Shown here piece after piece: positions 27,457 through 39,167 of a DNA stretch of 64,000 bases. Numbering within the stretch: position 1 is the stretch's first letter; every line of letters starts with the position of its first letter. The stretch spans positions 6,076,001 to 6,140,000 of the forward strand of contig CP136508.1 of the NCBI GenBank assembly GCA_008011715.2. Reading direction: 5' to 3'. This DNA is from [Empedobacter] haloabium. Lineage in GTDB: Bacteria; Pseudomonadota; Gammaproteobacteria; Burkholderiales; Burkholderiaceae_D. Under the pieces are notes generated by a model that was not told the DNA's origin, searched no databases, and saw nothing but the letters and a program-made list of their open reading frames with translations. The position numbers and the translations under genes were made by a program.

Positions 27457-28722
27457 ATGTTTGAAACCATTCATTCTTCCAGCCAGCACGCGCTGGTCAT
27501 CGGCGGCGGCGTGGTCGGCCTGACCAGCGCCTGGTGGCTGATGGAGGCGGGCTTTCGCGTCACCTTGCTGGAACGCGCGCCGGATGTCGGGCTGGGCGCC
27601 AGCTACCGCAATGGCGGGCAACTGAGCTACCGGTATGTATCGCCGCTGGCCGATGCCGGCGTGCCGCTGAAAGCCTTGCGGTGGCTGTTCCAGGCGGATG
27701 GACCGCTGCGCTTCCGCCCGGAGGCGGACTGGCGCCAATGGCGCTGGCTGGCGGCCTTCCTGGCCAACTGCAATGCCACCAGCAACCGGCGCACGACGTC
27801 GAAACTGCTGGAGCTGGGTGAACTGAGCCGGCGCAGGATGGCGCAGCTGGCCGTGCACGTGCCGTTATCCGAATTCGGCTGGCGCGAGGCCGGCAAGCTG
27901 GTCGTGTATCGCAGCCGGACGCTGTTCGACGCGGTCGTGGCGCGCCCCGATCCCGGCAACGCGCGCCGTGTCGTCAGCGCGGCCGAGATGGCGCGACTGG
28001 AGCCGGCGTTGGCGCAGCTGGCGCCGCAACTGGCCGGCGGCATCTATAACGCGGGCGAGGCAGTGGCCGACTGCCATGCCTTCTGCGTGGCGCTGGCCGC
28101 GCGGCTGCGCGAGCATCCCCGTTTCGAGGGCATCGTGCACGGGCGTGCCACCAGCCTGTTCGTGGAGGACGGCCACATCGCCGGCGTGGAGACGGATGAA
28201 GGCTGGCTGCAGGCCGACCAGTACGTGCTGGCGGCCGGCATCCACAGCCGCGACCTGGCGGCCAGCGCCGGCATCGGCCTGCCGCTGTATCCCTTGAAAG
28301 GCTACAGCCTGACGGCGCCGATCCGCCCCGGCGACGTGGCGCCCGCCATCAGCGTCACCGATTTCGAGCGCAAGACCTTATACGCCCGCATCGGCGACCA
28401 GCTGCGCGTGGCCGCGATGGTGGACCTGGTGGGCGACGACCCGGCGCTGGACGCCCGCCGCGTGACCGGCCTGACGCGCCTGGCGCGCGAATCGCTGCCC
28501 AAGGCGGCCGACTACACGCAGGTGGAAGCCTGGGCCGGCCTGCGCCCGGCCACGCCGAACAGTGCCCCGCTGCTGGGCCGCACCCGCCACGCCAACCTGT
28601 GGCTGAACGTGGGCCACGGCCCGCTCGGCTTCACGTTCGCCTGCGGCACCGCCTCCATCCTCGCCGACCTGATGCGCGGCGAGGCGCCACCGTTCGCCCT
28701 CGACTTCCTGGCCTGGAAATAG
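27457..28722 (+). CDS. D-amino acid dehydrogenase-like FAD oxidoreductase (DadA family)
   Basis: A 421-residue DAO-family flavoenzyme. The FAD-binding motif ALVIGGGVVGLTSAWWLMEAG opens the protein (about 11-31), followed by the DadA-type RNGGQLSYRYVSPLAD. Later family segments are PLYPLKGYSLT and the C-terminal LWLNVGHGPLGFTFACG. Close relatives oxidise D-alanine and other D-amino acids to keto acids and pass electrons to the respiratory chain; the enzyme is peripheral to the inner membrane. It stands alone on the plus strand, near the operon whose dipeptidase makes D-Ala. That supports, but does not prove, D-Ala as substrate. Genuine DadA is usually paired with an alanine racemase (DadX), which is not here. 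Confidence 0.85.
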   Translation: MFETIHSSSQHALVIGGGVVGLTSAWWLMEAGFRVTLLERAPDVGLGASYRNGGQLSYRYVSPLADAGVPLKALRWLFQADGPLRFRPEADWRQWRWLAAFLANCNATSNRRTTSKLLELGELSRRRMAQLAVHVPLSEFGWREAGKLVVYRSRTLFDAVVARPDPGNARRVVSAAEMARLEPALAQLAPQLAGGIYNAGEAVADCHAFCVALAARLREHPRFEGIVHGRATSLFVEDGHIAGVETDEGWLQADQYVLAAGIHSRDLAASAGIGLPLYPLKGYSLTAPIRPGDVAPAISVTDFERKTLYARIGDQLRVAAMVDLVGDDPALDARRVTGLTRLARESLPKAADYTQVEAWAGLRPATPNSAPLLGRTRHANLWLNVGHGPLGFTFACGTASILADLMRGEAPPFALDFLAWK

Positions 28723-28760
28723 TTGCCCAGAAAATGGGGACAGACCCCATTTTTCCTGCA
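28723..28760. repeat. Dispersed palindromic repeat, family C (copy 1)
   Basis: The core is a perfect inverted repeat, AAAATGGGG-ACAGA-CCCCATTTT. The flanks TTGCCCAG and TCCTGCA are also shared, on the opposite strand, with the copy at 50298-50335, giving about 38 bp of near identity between sites 21.5 kb apart. It follows the dadA-like stop directly. In this copy the T-rich end could help terminate that transcript, but the conservation of the flanks points to a mobile repeat. Confidence 0.85.
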
Positions 28761-28846
28761 TTCCCGGACTGTCCCGGATTTTTCCGACGCAGACACCCGC
28801 GACCGATATGGCGGATAATGTCGGCTTTACATTGTCCGACTTGCAA

Positions 28847-29305
28847 ATGTCCAAATCGAAACCGCCCGCCGGCTGCCCCTGCGGCGGGCCCGCGCTGGCG
28901 ACCTGCTGCGGCCCCTTTCTCGACGGCTGGCTGGACCCGGCCCGGCAACCGCCCACGGCCCAGGCGCTGATGCGCTCGCGCTATACGGCCTACACGCTGG
29001 GCAACGAGCCGTATCTGCTGGCGACGTGGCACCCCAGCACCCGGCCGACCGAGCGCATTATCGACCCCGAGGAGTCGTTGCAGTGGCTGGGACTTGAGGT
29101 AAAATCTGCTTTACGTTTACGTCAACGTAAAGTAGAACCGGCGAACCCGGACGAGGATTTCGTCGAATTCGTCGCCCGCTTCCGCGTCGCCGGCAAAGGC
29201 CAGCGCCTGCATGAAGTGAGCCGCTTCCTGCGTGAGCCGGACCCGGCCCTGGGTGGCGCCGCGCGCTGGTTCTATGTGGACGGAGAATTTCCAGAAAAAG
29301 CATAA
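28847..29305 (+). CDS. YchJ/UPF0225 family protein with SEC-C metal motif
   Basis: A 152-residue protein. An N-terminal SEC-C-like zinc motif (CPCGG...CCGPFLDG, residues about 9-23) is followed by the NTF2-like UPF0225 domain with [24 protein letters not shown]. Function is unknown across the family. The start is the ATG 14 residues before CPCGG, as in other members; the longer frame from 28808 is less likely. It ends 10 nt before the carboxylase beta-subunit gene, so it may be the first gene of the leucine-biotin transcript. One odd spot is the A+T-rich stretch TTTACGTTTACGTCAACGTAAA near 29110-29131, an imperfect inverted repeat inside the coding region. Confidence 0.85.
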   Translation: MSKSKPPAGCPCGGPALATCCGPFLDGWLDPARQPPTAQALMRSRYTAYTLGNEPYLLATWHPSTRPTERIIDPEESLQWLGLEVKSALRLRQRKVEPANPDEDFVEFVARFRVAGKGQRLHEVSRFLREPDPALGGAARWFYVDGEFPEKA

Positions 29306-29315
29306 AGGGGACCGA

Positions 29316-30938
29316 ATGCCGCACATCGAAAGCAAACTCAATTCGCGCAGCGAAGACTTCAAGGCCAACGCGGCCGCCATGCAGGCGCTGGTCGACGACC
29401 TGCGCAGCAAGGTGGCCAAGGTCGCGCAGGGCGGCGGCGAAGCCGCCAGCGCGAAACACGTCGCCCGCGGCAAGCTGCTGCCGCGCGACCGCGTCCAGAT
29501 GCTGCTCGATCCCGGCACCCCCTTCCTCGAATTTTCCCAGCTGGCCGCCTTCGACATGTACAAGGAAGCCAGCGGCATTGATGCGGCGCCGTCGGCCGGC
29601 ATCATCACCGGCGTCGGCCGCGTGGCGGGCCAGGAATGCGTCATCGTCTGCAACGACGCCACCGTCAAGGGCGGCACCTACTACCCGATGACGGTCAAGA
29701 AGCACCTGCGCGCGCAGGAGATCGCCGAGCAGAACAACCTGCCGTGCATCTACCTGGTCGACTCGGGCGGCGCCAACCTGCCGAACCAGGACGACGTGTT
29801 CCCCGACCGCGACCACTTCGGCCGCATCTTCTACAACCAGGCCAACCTGTCGGCCAAGGGAATTCCGCAGATCGCCGTCGTGATGGGTTCCTGCACGGCC
29901 GGCGGCGCCTATGTGCCGGCGATGAGCGACGAGTCGATCATCGTCAAGGAGCAGGGCACCATCTTCCTGGGCGGCCCGCCGCTGGTGAAGGCGGCCACCG
30001 GTGAGGTGGTCAGCGCCGAGGACCTGGGCGGCGGCGACGTGCACACGCGCCTCTCCGGCGTGGTCGATCACCTGGCGCAAAACGACATGCATGCGCTGTC
30101 GCTGGCGCGCACCATCGTCTCGAACCTGAACCGCCAGAAGCCGCAGCAGGCGCCGGTGCGCGAAGTGGTCGAGCCGAAGTACGCGCCCGAAGAGCTGTAC
30201 GGCGTGATCCCGGTCGATACGCGCAAGCCGTTCGACATCCGCGAGGTCATCGCCCGCATCGTCGACGGCAGCGAATTCGACGAGTTCAAGGCCCGCTACG
30301 GCACCACGCTGGTGTGCGGCTTCGCCCACATCTACGGCATGAAGGTCGGCATCATCGCCAACAACGGCATCCTGTTCTCCGAGTCCGCCTTGAAGGGCAC
30401 GCACTTCATCGAGCTGTGCTGCCAGCGCAAGATCCCGCTCGTGTTCCTGCAAAATATCACCGGCTTCATGGTGGGCCGCAAGTACGAGAACGAGGGCATC
30501 GCCCGCAACGGCGCCAAGATGGTGACGGCCGTCGCCACGGCGGCCGTGCCGAAATTCACCGTCATCATCGGCGGCAGCTTCGGCGCCGGCAACTACGGCA
30601 TGTGCGGCCGCGCCTACTCGCCGCGCTTCCTGTGGATGTGGCCCAACGCGCGCATCTCCGTCATGGGTGGCGAACAGGCCGCCTCCGTGCTGGCCACCGT
30701 CAAGCGCGACGGCATCGAAGCCAAGGGCGGCCAATGGTCGGCGGAGGAAGAGGCGGCGTTCAAGCAGCCCATCAAGGAGCAGTACGAGCACCAGGGCCAC
30801 CCGTACTACGCCAGCGCGCGCCTGTGGGACGACGGCATCATCGATCCGGCCGACACCCGCATGGTGCTCGGCCTGGGCTTGTCGGCCGCGCTGAACGCGC
30901 CGATCCCGGACACGAAGTTCGGTGTCTTCCGCATGTAA
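29316..30938 (+). CDS. liuB: Methylcrotonyl-CoA carboxylase, carboxyltransferase (beta) subunit
   Basis: A 540-residue subunit that transfers carboxyl from biotin to 3-methylcrotonyl-CoA in leucine breakdown. The paired crotonase-like N and C halves show [20 protein letters not shown] and [16 protein letters not shown] in the first half, and [36 protein letters not shown] and [15 protein letters not shown] in the second. Length and these segments match MCC rather than propionyl-CoA carboxylase. AAGGGG precedes the ATG. The next gene starts 10 nt downstream. Its biotin-carrying partner is at 36190, separated by the bio genes. Confidence 0.93.
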   Translation: MPHIESKLNSRSEDFKANAAAMQALVDDLRSKVAKVAQGGGEAASAKHVARGKLLPRDRVQMLLDPGTPFLEFSQLAAFDMYKEASGIDAAPSAGIITGVGRVAGQECVIVCNDATVKGGTYYPMTVKKHLRAQEIAEQNNLPCIYLVDSGGANLPNQDDVFPDRDHFGRIFYNQANLSAKGIPQIAVVMGSCTAGGAYVPAMSDESIIVKEQGTIFLGGPPLVKAATGEVVSAEDLGGGDVHTRLSGVVDHLAQNDMHALSLARTIVSNLNRQKPQQAPVREVVEPKYAPEELYGVIPVDTRKPFDIREVIARIVDGSEFDEFKARYGTTLVCGFAHIYGMKVGIIANNGILFSESALKGTHFIELCCQRKIPLVFLQNITGFMVGRKYENEGIARNGAKMVTAVATAAVPKFTVIIGGSFGAGNYGMCGRAYSPRFLWMWPNARISVMGGEQAASVLATVKRDGIEAKGGQWSAEEEAAFKQPIKEQYEHQGHPYYASARLWDDGIIDPADTRMVLGLGLSAALNAPIPDTKFGVFRM

Positions 30939-30948
30939 AGGAACGATC

Positions 30949-31734
30949 ATGCATTACGAAACCCTGAACATCGACATCGCCGAGCGCCTGGCCACCGTCA
31001 CGCTGGACCGGCCGGACGTGCGCAACGCCTTCAACGAGCAGACCATCGCCGAGCTGACGGCCGCCTTCACGGCGCTGGGCCAGGTCGACTCGATCGGCGC
31101 CATCGTGCTGGCCGCGAACGGCACGGCCTTCTGCGCCGGCGCGGACCTGAACTGGATGAAGAAAATGGCCGGCTACTCGCACGACGAGAACCGCGCCGAC
31201 GCCATGCAGCTGGCGAACATGCTGCGCGCGATCTACCTGTGCCCCAAGCCCGTCGTGGCGAAGGTGCAGGGCGACTGCTACGCCGGCGGCATGGGCCTGG
31301 TGGCCGCCTGCGATATCGCGGTGGCCGTCGAGGAAGCCCACTTCTGCCTGAGCGAAGTGAAGCTGGGCCTGATCCCGGCCACCATTTCACCGTATGTCAT
31401 CAAGGCGATGGGAGAGAACGCGGCGCGCCGCTACTTCCTCACCGCCGAACGTTTCAATGCCAGGGAGGCATTGCGCATCGGCTTCGTGCACGAGGTGGCC
31501 ACGGCCGCCGCGCTGGACGGCCAGGTCGACATCATCGCGAAAGCGCTGATGGCGAACAGCCCGAACGCCGTGCGCGAGGCGAAAACGCTGGTGCGCGACA
31601 TCGCCGGCCAGTCCGTCACGGACGCGCTGGTGGCGGACACCGCCCAGCGCATCGCCAGCATCCGCGCATCGAGCGAAGGGCGCGAAGGCGTCCGTTCGTT
31701 CCTCGAGAAGCGCAAGCCCTCCTGGCTCGCCTGA
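30949..31734 (+). CDS. liuC: Methylglutaconyl-CoA hydratase (enoyl-CoA hydratase family)
   Basis: A 261-residue crotonase-fold enzyme hydrating 3-methylglutaconyl-CoA to HMG-CoA, the step after the carboxylase. The oxyanion-hole segments are GTAFCAGADLNWM and GDCYAGGMGLVAACDIAVA, and the catalytic-Glu region is LSEVKLGLIPATISPYV. The C-terminal FLEKRKPSW is characteristic of this subfamily. The first ATG after an AAAGGA Shine-Dalgarno is used. It ends 10 nt before bioA. Assignment within the crotonase family rests on operon context and the C-terminus; other enoyl-CoA hydratase activity is possible. Confidence 0.88.
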   Translation: MHYETLNIDIAERLATVTLDRPDVRNAFNEQTIAELTAAFTALGQVDSIGAIVLAANGTAFCAGADLNWMKKMAGYSHDENRADAMQLANMLRAIYLCPKPVVAKVQGDCYAGGMGLVAACDIAVAVEEAHFCLSEVKLGLIPATISPYVIKAMGENAARRYFLTAERFNAREALRIGFVHEVATAAALDGQVDIIAKALMANSPNAVREAKTLVRDIAGQSVTDALVADTAQRIASIRASSEGREGVRSFLEKRKPSWLA

Positions 31735-31744
31735 TTAGGAGTTC

Positions 31745-33079
31745 TTGTTGTCGAATCAAAGCAGCGATTGGGTGTCCCGCAGCCTCACCAGCGTGTGGCA
31801 CCCGTGTACGCAAATGCAGCACCACGAGACCACGCCGCTGATCCCCGTCAGCCACGGACGCGGCGCGTGGCTGTACGACCATGACGGCCGCCGTTACCTG
31901 GACGGCATCAGCTCGTGGTGGGTCAACCTGTTCGGCCACGCCAATCCGCGCATCAACGCGGCCTTGCGCGACCAGCTGGACAAGCTGGAGCACGCGATGC
32001 TGGCCGGTTTTACGCACGAGCCGGTCATCGAGCTGTCCGAGCGGCTGGCCGCCCTGACAGGCCACCGCCTGGGTCACGCGTTCTATGCGTCGGACGGGGC
32101 ATCGGCCGTCGAGATCGCGCTGAAGATGAGTTTTCACTCGTGGCGCAACCGCGGCCGCGCCGAGAAACAGGAATTCGTCTGCCTGCAGGGCAGCTACCAC
32201 GGCGAAACCATCGGCGCGCTGGCCGTCACGGACGTCGCGCTGTTCAAGGACGCCTACGGCCCGCTGCTGCGCGCGGCGCAGACGGTGATGTCGCCCGATG
32301 CGCGCCAGGCCCGCGCGGATGAGACGGCGCAGGACGTGGCGCGCCGCGCCGCGCAAGAAGTCGAGCGCCTGTTCGAACAGAAGGCGGACAGGATCGCCGC
32401 CATCATCGTCGAGCCGCTGGTGCAGTGCGCCGCCGGCATGGCGATGCACGATCCGCTCTACCTGCAGCTGGTACGCGCGCTGTGCGACCGCTACGGCGTG
32501 CACCTGATCCTGGACGAAATCGCCGTCGGCTGCGGCCGCACCGGCACCTTCTTCGCCTGCGAGCAGGCCGGCATCTGGCCGGACTTCGTCACGCTGTCGA
32601 AAGGCATCAGCGGCGGCTACCTGCCGCTCTCGCTCGTGCTGACCACCGACGACGTGTACCAGGCCTTCTACAGCGCCGACGTGACGCGCGGCTTCCTGCA
32701 CTCGCATTCGTACACCGGCAATCCGCTGGCCTGCCGCGCCGCGCTGGCCACGCTCGACATTTTTGCGCAAGACGACGTGCTGGCCGCCAACCGCACCAAG
32801 GCCGAGCGCATCACGGCCGCGCTGGCGCCGCTGCGCGAGCACGCGCGGGTGAAAAACTTCCGGCAGCAGGGCATGATCTGGGCCTTCGACGCGATCGACG
32901 TCGACAACACGTTCTCGCGCCGCTTCTTCGCCAACGCGACGCAGCAGGAACTGCTGCTGCGCCCCATCGGCGGCACGGGCTACCTGATGCCGCCCTACAT
33001 CCTGTCGGACGACGACATCGACCTGCTCGCGGCCCGTACGCTGGCCGTGTTCGACCAGACCATCGCGAGCCAACCATGA
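31745..33079 (+). CDS. bioA: Adenosylmethionine-8-amino-7-oxononanoate aminotransferase
   Basis: A 444-residue PLP enzyme (class III aminotransferase) that makes 7,8-diaminopelargonate, the third biotin step, using SAM as amino donor. BioA marks are [10 protein letters not shown] near the N-terminus, [18 protein letters not shown], and the PLP lysine Lys286 in [14 protein letters not shown]. Translation must start at TTG (31745, or the next TTG at 31748), 5-8 nt after AGGAG: no ATG occurs before the conserved WHPCTQM segment. A TTG start may lower expression relative to neighbours. Its last codons overlap the bioF start (ATGA). Confidence 0.93.
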   Translation: MLSNQSSDWVSRSLTSVWHPCTQMQHHETTPLIPVSHGRGAWLYDHDGRRYLDGISSWWVNLFGHANPRINAALRDQLDKLEHAMLAGFTHEPVIELSERLAALTGHRLGHAFYASDGASAVEIALKMSFHSWRNRGRAEKQEFVCLQGSYHGETIGALAVTDVALFKDAYGPLLRAAQTVMSPDARQARADETAQDVARRAAQEVERLFEQKADRIAAIIVEPLVQCAAGMAMHDPLYLQLVRALCDRYGVHLILDEIAVGCGRTGTFFACEQAGIWPDFVTLSKGISGGYLPLSLVLTTDDVYQAFYSADVTRGFLHSHSYTGNPLACRAALATLDIFAQDDVLAANRTKAERITAALAPLREHARVKNFRQQGMIWAFDAIDVDNTFSRRFFANATQQELLLRPIGGTGYLMPPYILSDDDIDLLAARTLAVFDQTIASQP

Positions 33080-34260
33080 AACTGCTGAACCAACTGGAAG
33101 CGCGCCTGCACGAGCTGCACGAGCAAAGCCTGATCCGTGTGCGCAAGACGGTCGAGACGCCATGCGGCCCGCGCGTGACGGTGGACGGGCGGCCCATGCT
33201 GGCCTTCTGCAGCAACGACTACCTGGGCCTGGCCGGCCATCCGGCCGTCGTCGCCGCCTTGCAGGAGGGCGCTGAGCGGTATGGCGCCGGCAGCGGCGCG
33301 TCGCACCTGATCAGCGGCCACACCAGCGCCCACGTCGCCCTGGAGGAGCGCCTGGCGGCATTCGTCGGCCCGTACCTGGTCGAGCCGCGCGCCCTGAGCT
33401 TCTGCACCGGCTATATGGCCAACCTGGCCGTCATCACGGGACTGGCGAACGTCGACAAGGACACGGCCATCTTCAGCGAAGCGCTGAACCATGCCTCGCT
33501 GATCGACGGCGCCCGCCTGGCCCGCACCACGGTCAAGGTCTATCCGCACGCGGACCTGGAGGCGCTGGCGGCGCTGCTGGAACAGAGCACCGCCGCCAAT
33601 AAAATCGTCGTCACCGACAGCGTGTTCTCGATGGATGGCGACCTGGCACCGCTGCCGGCGCTGCTAGCGCTGTGCGAGCGGCACGAGGCCTGGCTGGTGG
33701 TGGACGACGCGCACGGCTTCGGCACGCTGGGCGAGAACGGCCGTGGCGCGCTGGCGCATTTCAAGCTGCGCTCGCCCAACCTGGTCTATATGGGCACGTT
33801 GGGCAAGGCCGCCGGTGTCGGCGGCGCTTTTGTCGCCGCCCACAAGACCGTGATCGAGACGCTGATCCAGCGCGCCCGGCCCTATATCTTCACGACGGCC
33901 GCGCCGCCGGCGCTGGCCCATGCGCTGCTGACGAGCCTGGACCTCATCGCGGGCGAGGAGGGCGACCGCCGTCGCGGCCAGCTGCACGCTTTGGTGGCAC
34001 AATGGCGCGATGGCCTGCGCCTGCGCCGCTGGCAGCCGCTGGCGTCCGACACGGCGATCCAGCCGGTCGTCATCGGCCGCAACGACGAGACGATGCGCGT
34101 GGCCGCCGCCCTGTACGAGCAGGGCCTGTGGGTCGGCGGCATCCGTCCGCCCACCGTCCCGGCCGATACGGCACGGCTGCGCGTCACGTTCTCGGCCGCG
34201 CACACGGCGACCGAGGTGGCGCAGCTGATCGCCGCCCTGAATCAATTGGAGAACACCTGA
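33076..34260 (+). CDS. bioF: 8-amino-7-oxononanoate synthase
   Basis: A 394-residue alpha-oxoamine synthase (PLP) condensing pimeloyl-ACP or -CoA with L-alanine, the first ring-building biotin step. Motifs are [37 protein letters not shown] (Asp contacting the pyridine N) and [14 protein letters not shown] with the PLP lysine Lys244. The length is normal. The ATG overlaps the bioA stop by 4 nt. A longer open frame upstream lies inside bioA and is ignored. Confidence 0.95.
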   Translation: MKLLNQLEARLHELHEQSLIRVRKTVETPCGPRVTVDGRPMLAFCSNDYLGLAGHPAVVAALQEGAERYGAGSGASHLISGHTSAHVALEERLAAFVGPYLVEPRALSFCTGYMANLAVITGLANVDKDTAIFSEALNHASLIDGARLARTTVKVYPHADLEALAALLEQSTAANKIVVTDSVFSMDGDLAPLPALLALCERHEAWLVVDDAHGFGTLGENGRGALAHFKLRSPNLVYMGTLGKAAGVGGAFVAAHKTVIETLIQRARPYIFTTAAPPALAHALLTSLDLIAGEEGDRRRGQLHALVAQWRDGLRLRRWQPLASDTAIQPVVIGRNDETMRVAAALYEQGLWVGGIRPPTVPADTARLRVTFSAAHTATEVAQLIAALNQLENT

Positions 34261-34261
34261 G

Positions 34262-35077
34262 ATGGCACTGGAAGATCCTGTGATCGCCCCTGACACCGGC
34301 ATCGTCGCGGACTTGGCGCCGGCGGTCGCCACGGAACCGGCAACGGCGGCGGCGCCGGCCGGCATTCCGCCGCGCTTCGCCTGCTTCGTCACCGGCACCG
34401 ATACGGAAATCGGCAAGACGCTGATCTCGTCCGCGCTGTTGCACGCGCTGGTGCAGCGCGGCGTGCGCGCTTGCGGCATGAAACCCATCGCGGCGGGCGC
34501 CGTGCTGCGCGACGGCCGCCTGCACAACGACGACTGCGACCAGCTGGAAGCGGCTGGCAACGTGCACCTGCCGCAGTCGATCACGACGCCGTTCCTACTG
34601 AAGGAACCGGCCGCGCCGCACATCGCCGCCGCGCTGGAAAACGTGGCGATCGACCCGGTGCCGATCCTGGCCGCCTACCTGGAAGTGGCCGCCGCCAGCG
34701 ATGCGACGGTGGTCGAAGGCGTCGGCGGCTTCCGCGTGCCGCTGACCGACAGCTACGACACCGCCGACCTGGCCCAGCAGCTCGACCTGCCGGTGATCCT
34801 GGTCGTCGGCATGCGCCTGGGCTGCATCAACCACGCGCTGCTGACGGTGGAAGCGATCGCCGCGCGCGGCCTGAAGCTGGTCGGCTGGGTCGCCAACGCG
34901 CTGGAACCGGAGATGGCGTTCGGCGACGAGAACGTGGCCGCGCTGGCCGCTCGCATCCCCGCGCCGCTGCTGGGCCGCGTGCCGCGGCTGCGCGAACCGT
35001 CCGCGGCCGCCTGCGCCGGTCACCTCGATTTTTCGGGCCTGCCGAACTGGCCGGCCCACCGCAACAACCCGCAGTAA
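34262..35077 (+). CDS. bioD: Dethiobiotin synthetase
   Basis: A 271-residue ATP-dependent carboxylase closing the ureido ring of dethiobiotin. The P-loop is [15 protein letters not shown] (about 42-56), and the KPIAAG and [11 protein letters not shown] segments are typical. It is longer than the usual 225 residues because about 38 Ala/Pro-rich residues precede the P-loop strand. A later start is possible but no internal ATG is well placed. The gene begins 1 nt after bioF and ends 22 nt before bioB. Confidence 0.93.
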   Translation: MALEDPVIAPDTGIVADLAPAVATEPATAAAPAGIPPRFACFVTGTDTEIGKTLISSALLHALVQRGVRACGMKPIAAGAVLRDGRLHNDDCDQLEAAGNVHLPQSITTPFLLKEPAAPHIAAALENVAIDPVPILAAYLEVAAASDATVVEGVGGFRVPLTDSYDTADLAQQLDLPVILVVGMRLGCINHALLTVEAIAARGLKLVGWVANALEPEMAFGDENVAALAARIPAPLLGRVPRLREPSAAACAGHLDFSGLPNWPAHRNNPQ

Positions 35078-35099
35078 CCAATGATTAAGGAAGAACACG

Positions 35100-36140
35100 A
35101 TGTCCCTGCATGAACCGAAAACCGTCGCCCTGCACCGCCCGACCGCGGCCATCAAGCTGCCCGAAGCGGCCACCTGGCCACGCGAAGACGTGCTGGCGCT
35201 GTTCGAGCTGCCATTCAACGAACTGATGTTCCGCGCCCAGGAAGCCCATCGCGCCAACTTCCCGGCCGGCGACGTGGAACTGGCCACGCTGCTGTCGATC
35301 AAGACCGGCGGCTGCGAGGAAGACTGCGGCTACTGCCCGCAGGCGGCGCGCTACGACACCGGCGTCGAGGCCAAGAAGATCCTCGACACGGCCACCGTGC
35401 TGGAGGCGGCCAAGCAGGCCAAGGACAACGGCGCCACCCGCTTCTGCATGGGCGCCGCCTGGCGCAGCCCGAAGGACCGTGACATGGACAAGGTCGAGGA
35501 AATGGTGCGCGAGGTGAAAGCGCTGGGCCTGGAAACCTGCGCCACGCTGGGCATGCTGGAAGAGCAGCAGGCCGAACGCCTGAAGGCCGCGGGCCTGGAC
35601 TACTACAACCACAACCTGGACACGGCGCCGGAGTTTTACAACAACGTCATCTCCACCCGTGAATACCAGGACCGCCTGGACACGCTGGGCCACGTGCGCA
35701 ACGCCGGCCTGAAGGTGTGCTGCGGCGGCATCGTGGGCATGGGCGAGACGCGCGAGCAGCGCGCCGGCCTGATCGCCCAGTTGGCCAACCTGAACCCGTA
35801 CCCGGAGTCGGTGCCGATCAACCACCTGGTGCAGGTGGAAGGCACGCCGCTGCACGGCATGGACCGCCTCGATCCGCTGGAATTCGTGCGCACGATCGCC
35901 GTGGCGCGCATCACGATGCCGAAGGCGCGCGTGCGCCTGTCCGCCGGCCGCCGCGAGCTGGGCGAAGCCGTACAGGCGATGTGCTTCCTGGCCGGCGCCA
36001 ACTCGATCTTCTACGGCGACAAGCTGCTGACCACCGATAACCCGGAAGCCAACGACGACCGCGCCCTGCTGGAGAAACTGGGCCTGCCGACGCGCGCCGC
36101 CACGCTCGATTCGGTACAGAAGGAAGCCTGCGGCTGCTGA
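35100..36140 (+). CDS. bioB: Biotin synthase
   Basis: A 346-residue radical-SAM enzyme inserting sulfur into dethiobiotin. The radical 4Fe-4S ligands are Cys72, Cys76 and Cys79 ([12 protein letters not shown]). Other family segments are the AMGAAWR-type [27 protein letters not shown], and the 2Fe-2S Arg region [11 protein letters not shown]. The length is normal. There is no bioC or bioH in the window, so pimeloyl-ACP must be made by genes elsewhere. The gene is followed by a 49-nt gap and then the biotin-carrying carboxylase subunit. Confidence 0.96.
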   Translation: MSLHEPKTVALHRPTAAIKLPEAATWPREDVLALFELPFNELMFRAQEAHRANFPAGDVELATLLSIKTGGCEEDCGYCPQAARYDTGVEAKKILDTATVLEAAKQAKDNGATRFCMGAAWRSPKDRDMDKVEEMVREVKALGLETCATLGMLEEQQAERLKAAGLDYYNHNLDTAPEFYNNVISTREYQDRLDTLGHVRNAGLKVCCGGIVGMGETREQRAGLIAQLANLNPYPESVPINHLVQVEGTPLHGMDRLDPLEFVRTIAVARITMPKARVRLSAGRRELGEAVQAMCFLAGANSIFYGDKLLTTDNPEANDDRALLEKLGLPTRAATLDSVQKEACGC

Positions 36141-36189
36141 GCCGTATCGACCCCATAAAAAAGGCCCGAGAGCCAGAGGAGGAGGAGAC

Positions 36190-38220
<2,031 letters not shown>

Positions 38221-38233
38221 CAGGGGACGCGCC

Positions 38234-39166
38234 ATGCGTATCCTCCTGTACCGGGCCGACGGCAACACCGGGCCGTGGGCCGACGACTTCGCCCGGCACC
38301 TGCCGGACGCCACCTGCGTGGCGTGGACCGAAGGCGAAAAGCCGGCGCCGTGCGACTACGCCGTCGTGTGGGCGCCGCCGGAAACCATGCTGCGCGAACT
38401 GGCCGAAGTGAAGGCGATCTTCCTGATGGGCGCCGGCGCCGACGCCATCCTGCGCCATGGCGACGCGATCCCGCGCCACATCCCGATCGTGCGCCTGGGC
38501 GACGCCGGCATGGGCGTGCAGATGGCCGAGTACGTGGTGCATGCGGTGCTGCGCTACTTCCGCCGCTTCGACCAGTACGACGACCAGGCCGCCGTGGGCG
38601 AATGGCGCCCGCTGCCCGCCCACGACAAGGCCAGCTTTGCCGTCGGCGTCATGGGCGCCGGCGTGCTGGGCCAGCGCATCCTCGAGTGCTTGAAGCCGTT
38701 CGGCTTTCCGCTGCATGCGTGGAGCCGCAATCCCAAGCAGATCGAGGGCGTGACCAGCTTCGTTGGTAGCGACGGGCTGGATGCGTTCCTGCAGCGCACC
38801 AGGGTCGTCGTCTGCGTGCTGCCGCTGACCGAGGACACCAGCAATATCCTGAACCGCGCCAACCTGGCCAAGCTGCCGCCCGGGTCCTACGTGATCAACG
38901 TGGCGCGCGGCGCGCATCTGTCCGAACCGGACCTGTTGACGTTCATCCGCAGCGGCCATATCGCCGGCGCCACGCTGGACGTGTTCCGCAACGAACCGCT
39001 GCCGCTCCAGCACCCGTTCTGGCAGGAGCCGCGCATCACGATCACGCCGCACATCGCCGCGCTGACGCTGCGCGGCGAAAGCGTGCGGCAGATGGCGGAA
39101 AAAATCATGCAACTGGAGCAGGGGCTGCCCTGCGCCGATATCGTCAACCGGGACTTGGGATATTGA
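38234..39166 (+). CDS. Glyoxylate/hydroxypyruvate reductase A-like D-2-hydroxyacid dehydrogenase
   Basis: A 310-residue cytoplasmic oxidoreductase of the D-isomer 2-hydroxyacid dehydrogenase family, close to GhrA. The NAD(P)-binding GVMGAGVLGQRI is near 137-148, followed by HAWSRNPK, which favours NADP. The catalytic Arg is in VINVARGAHL and the His in ITPHIAAL. It reduces glyoxylate or hydroxypyruvate in relatives. It is wedged between two leucine-pathway genes (13 nt after the alpha subunit, 1 nt before HMG-CoA lyase). Its role in the operon is not obvious; it may be a passenger or act on a 2-ketoacid from leucine metabolism. Confidence 0.85.
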   Translation: MRILLYRADGNTGPWADDFARHLPDATCVAWTEGEKPAPCDYAVVWAPPETMLRELAEVKAIFLMGAGADAILRHGDAIPRHIPIVRLGDAGMGVQMAEYVVHAVLRYFRRFDQYDDQAAVGEWRPLPAHDKASFAVGVMGAGVLGQRILECLKPFGFPLHAWSRNPKQIEGVTSFVGSDGLDAFLQRTRVVVCVLPLTEDTSNILNRANLAKLPPGSYVINVARGAHLSEPDLLTFIRSGHIAGATLDVFRNEPLPLQHPFWQEPRITITPHIAALTLRGESVRQMAEKIMQLEQGLPCADIVNRDLGY

Positions 39167-39167
39167 T

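Noticed and set aside
29110..29131. Inverted repeat TTTACGTTTACG...CGTAAA as an operator
   Set aside because: It is inside the coding sequence of the UPF0225 gene; possible but without support.
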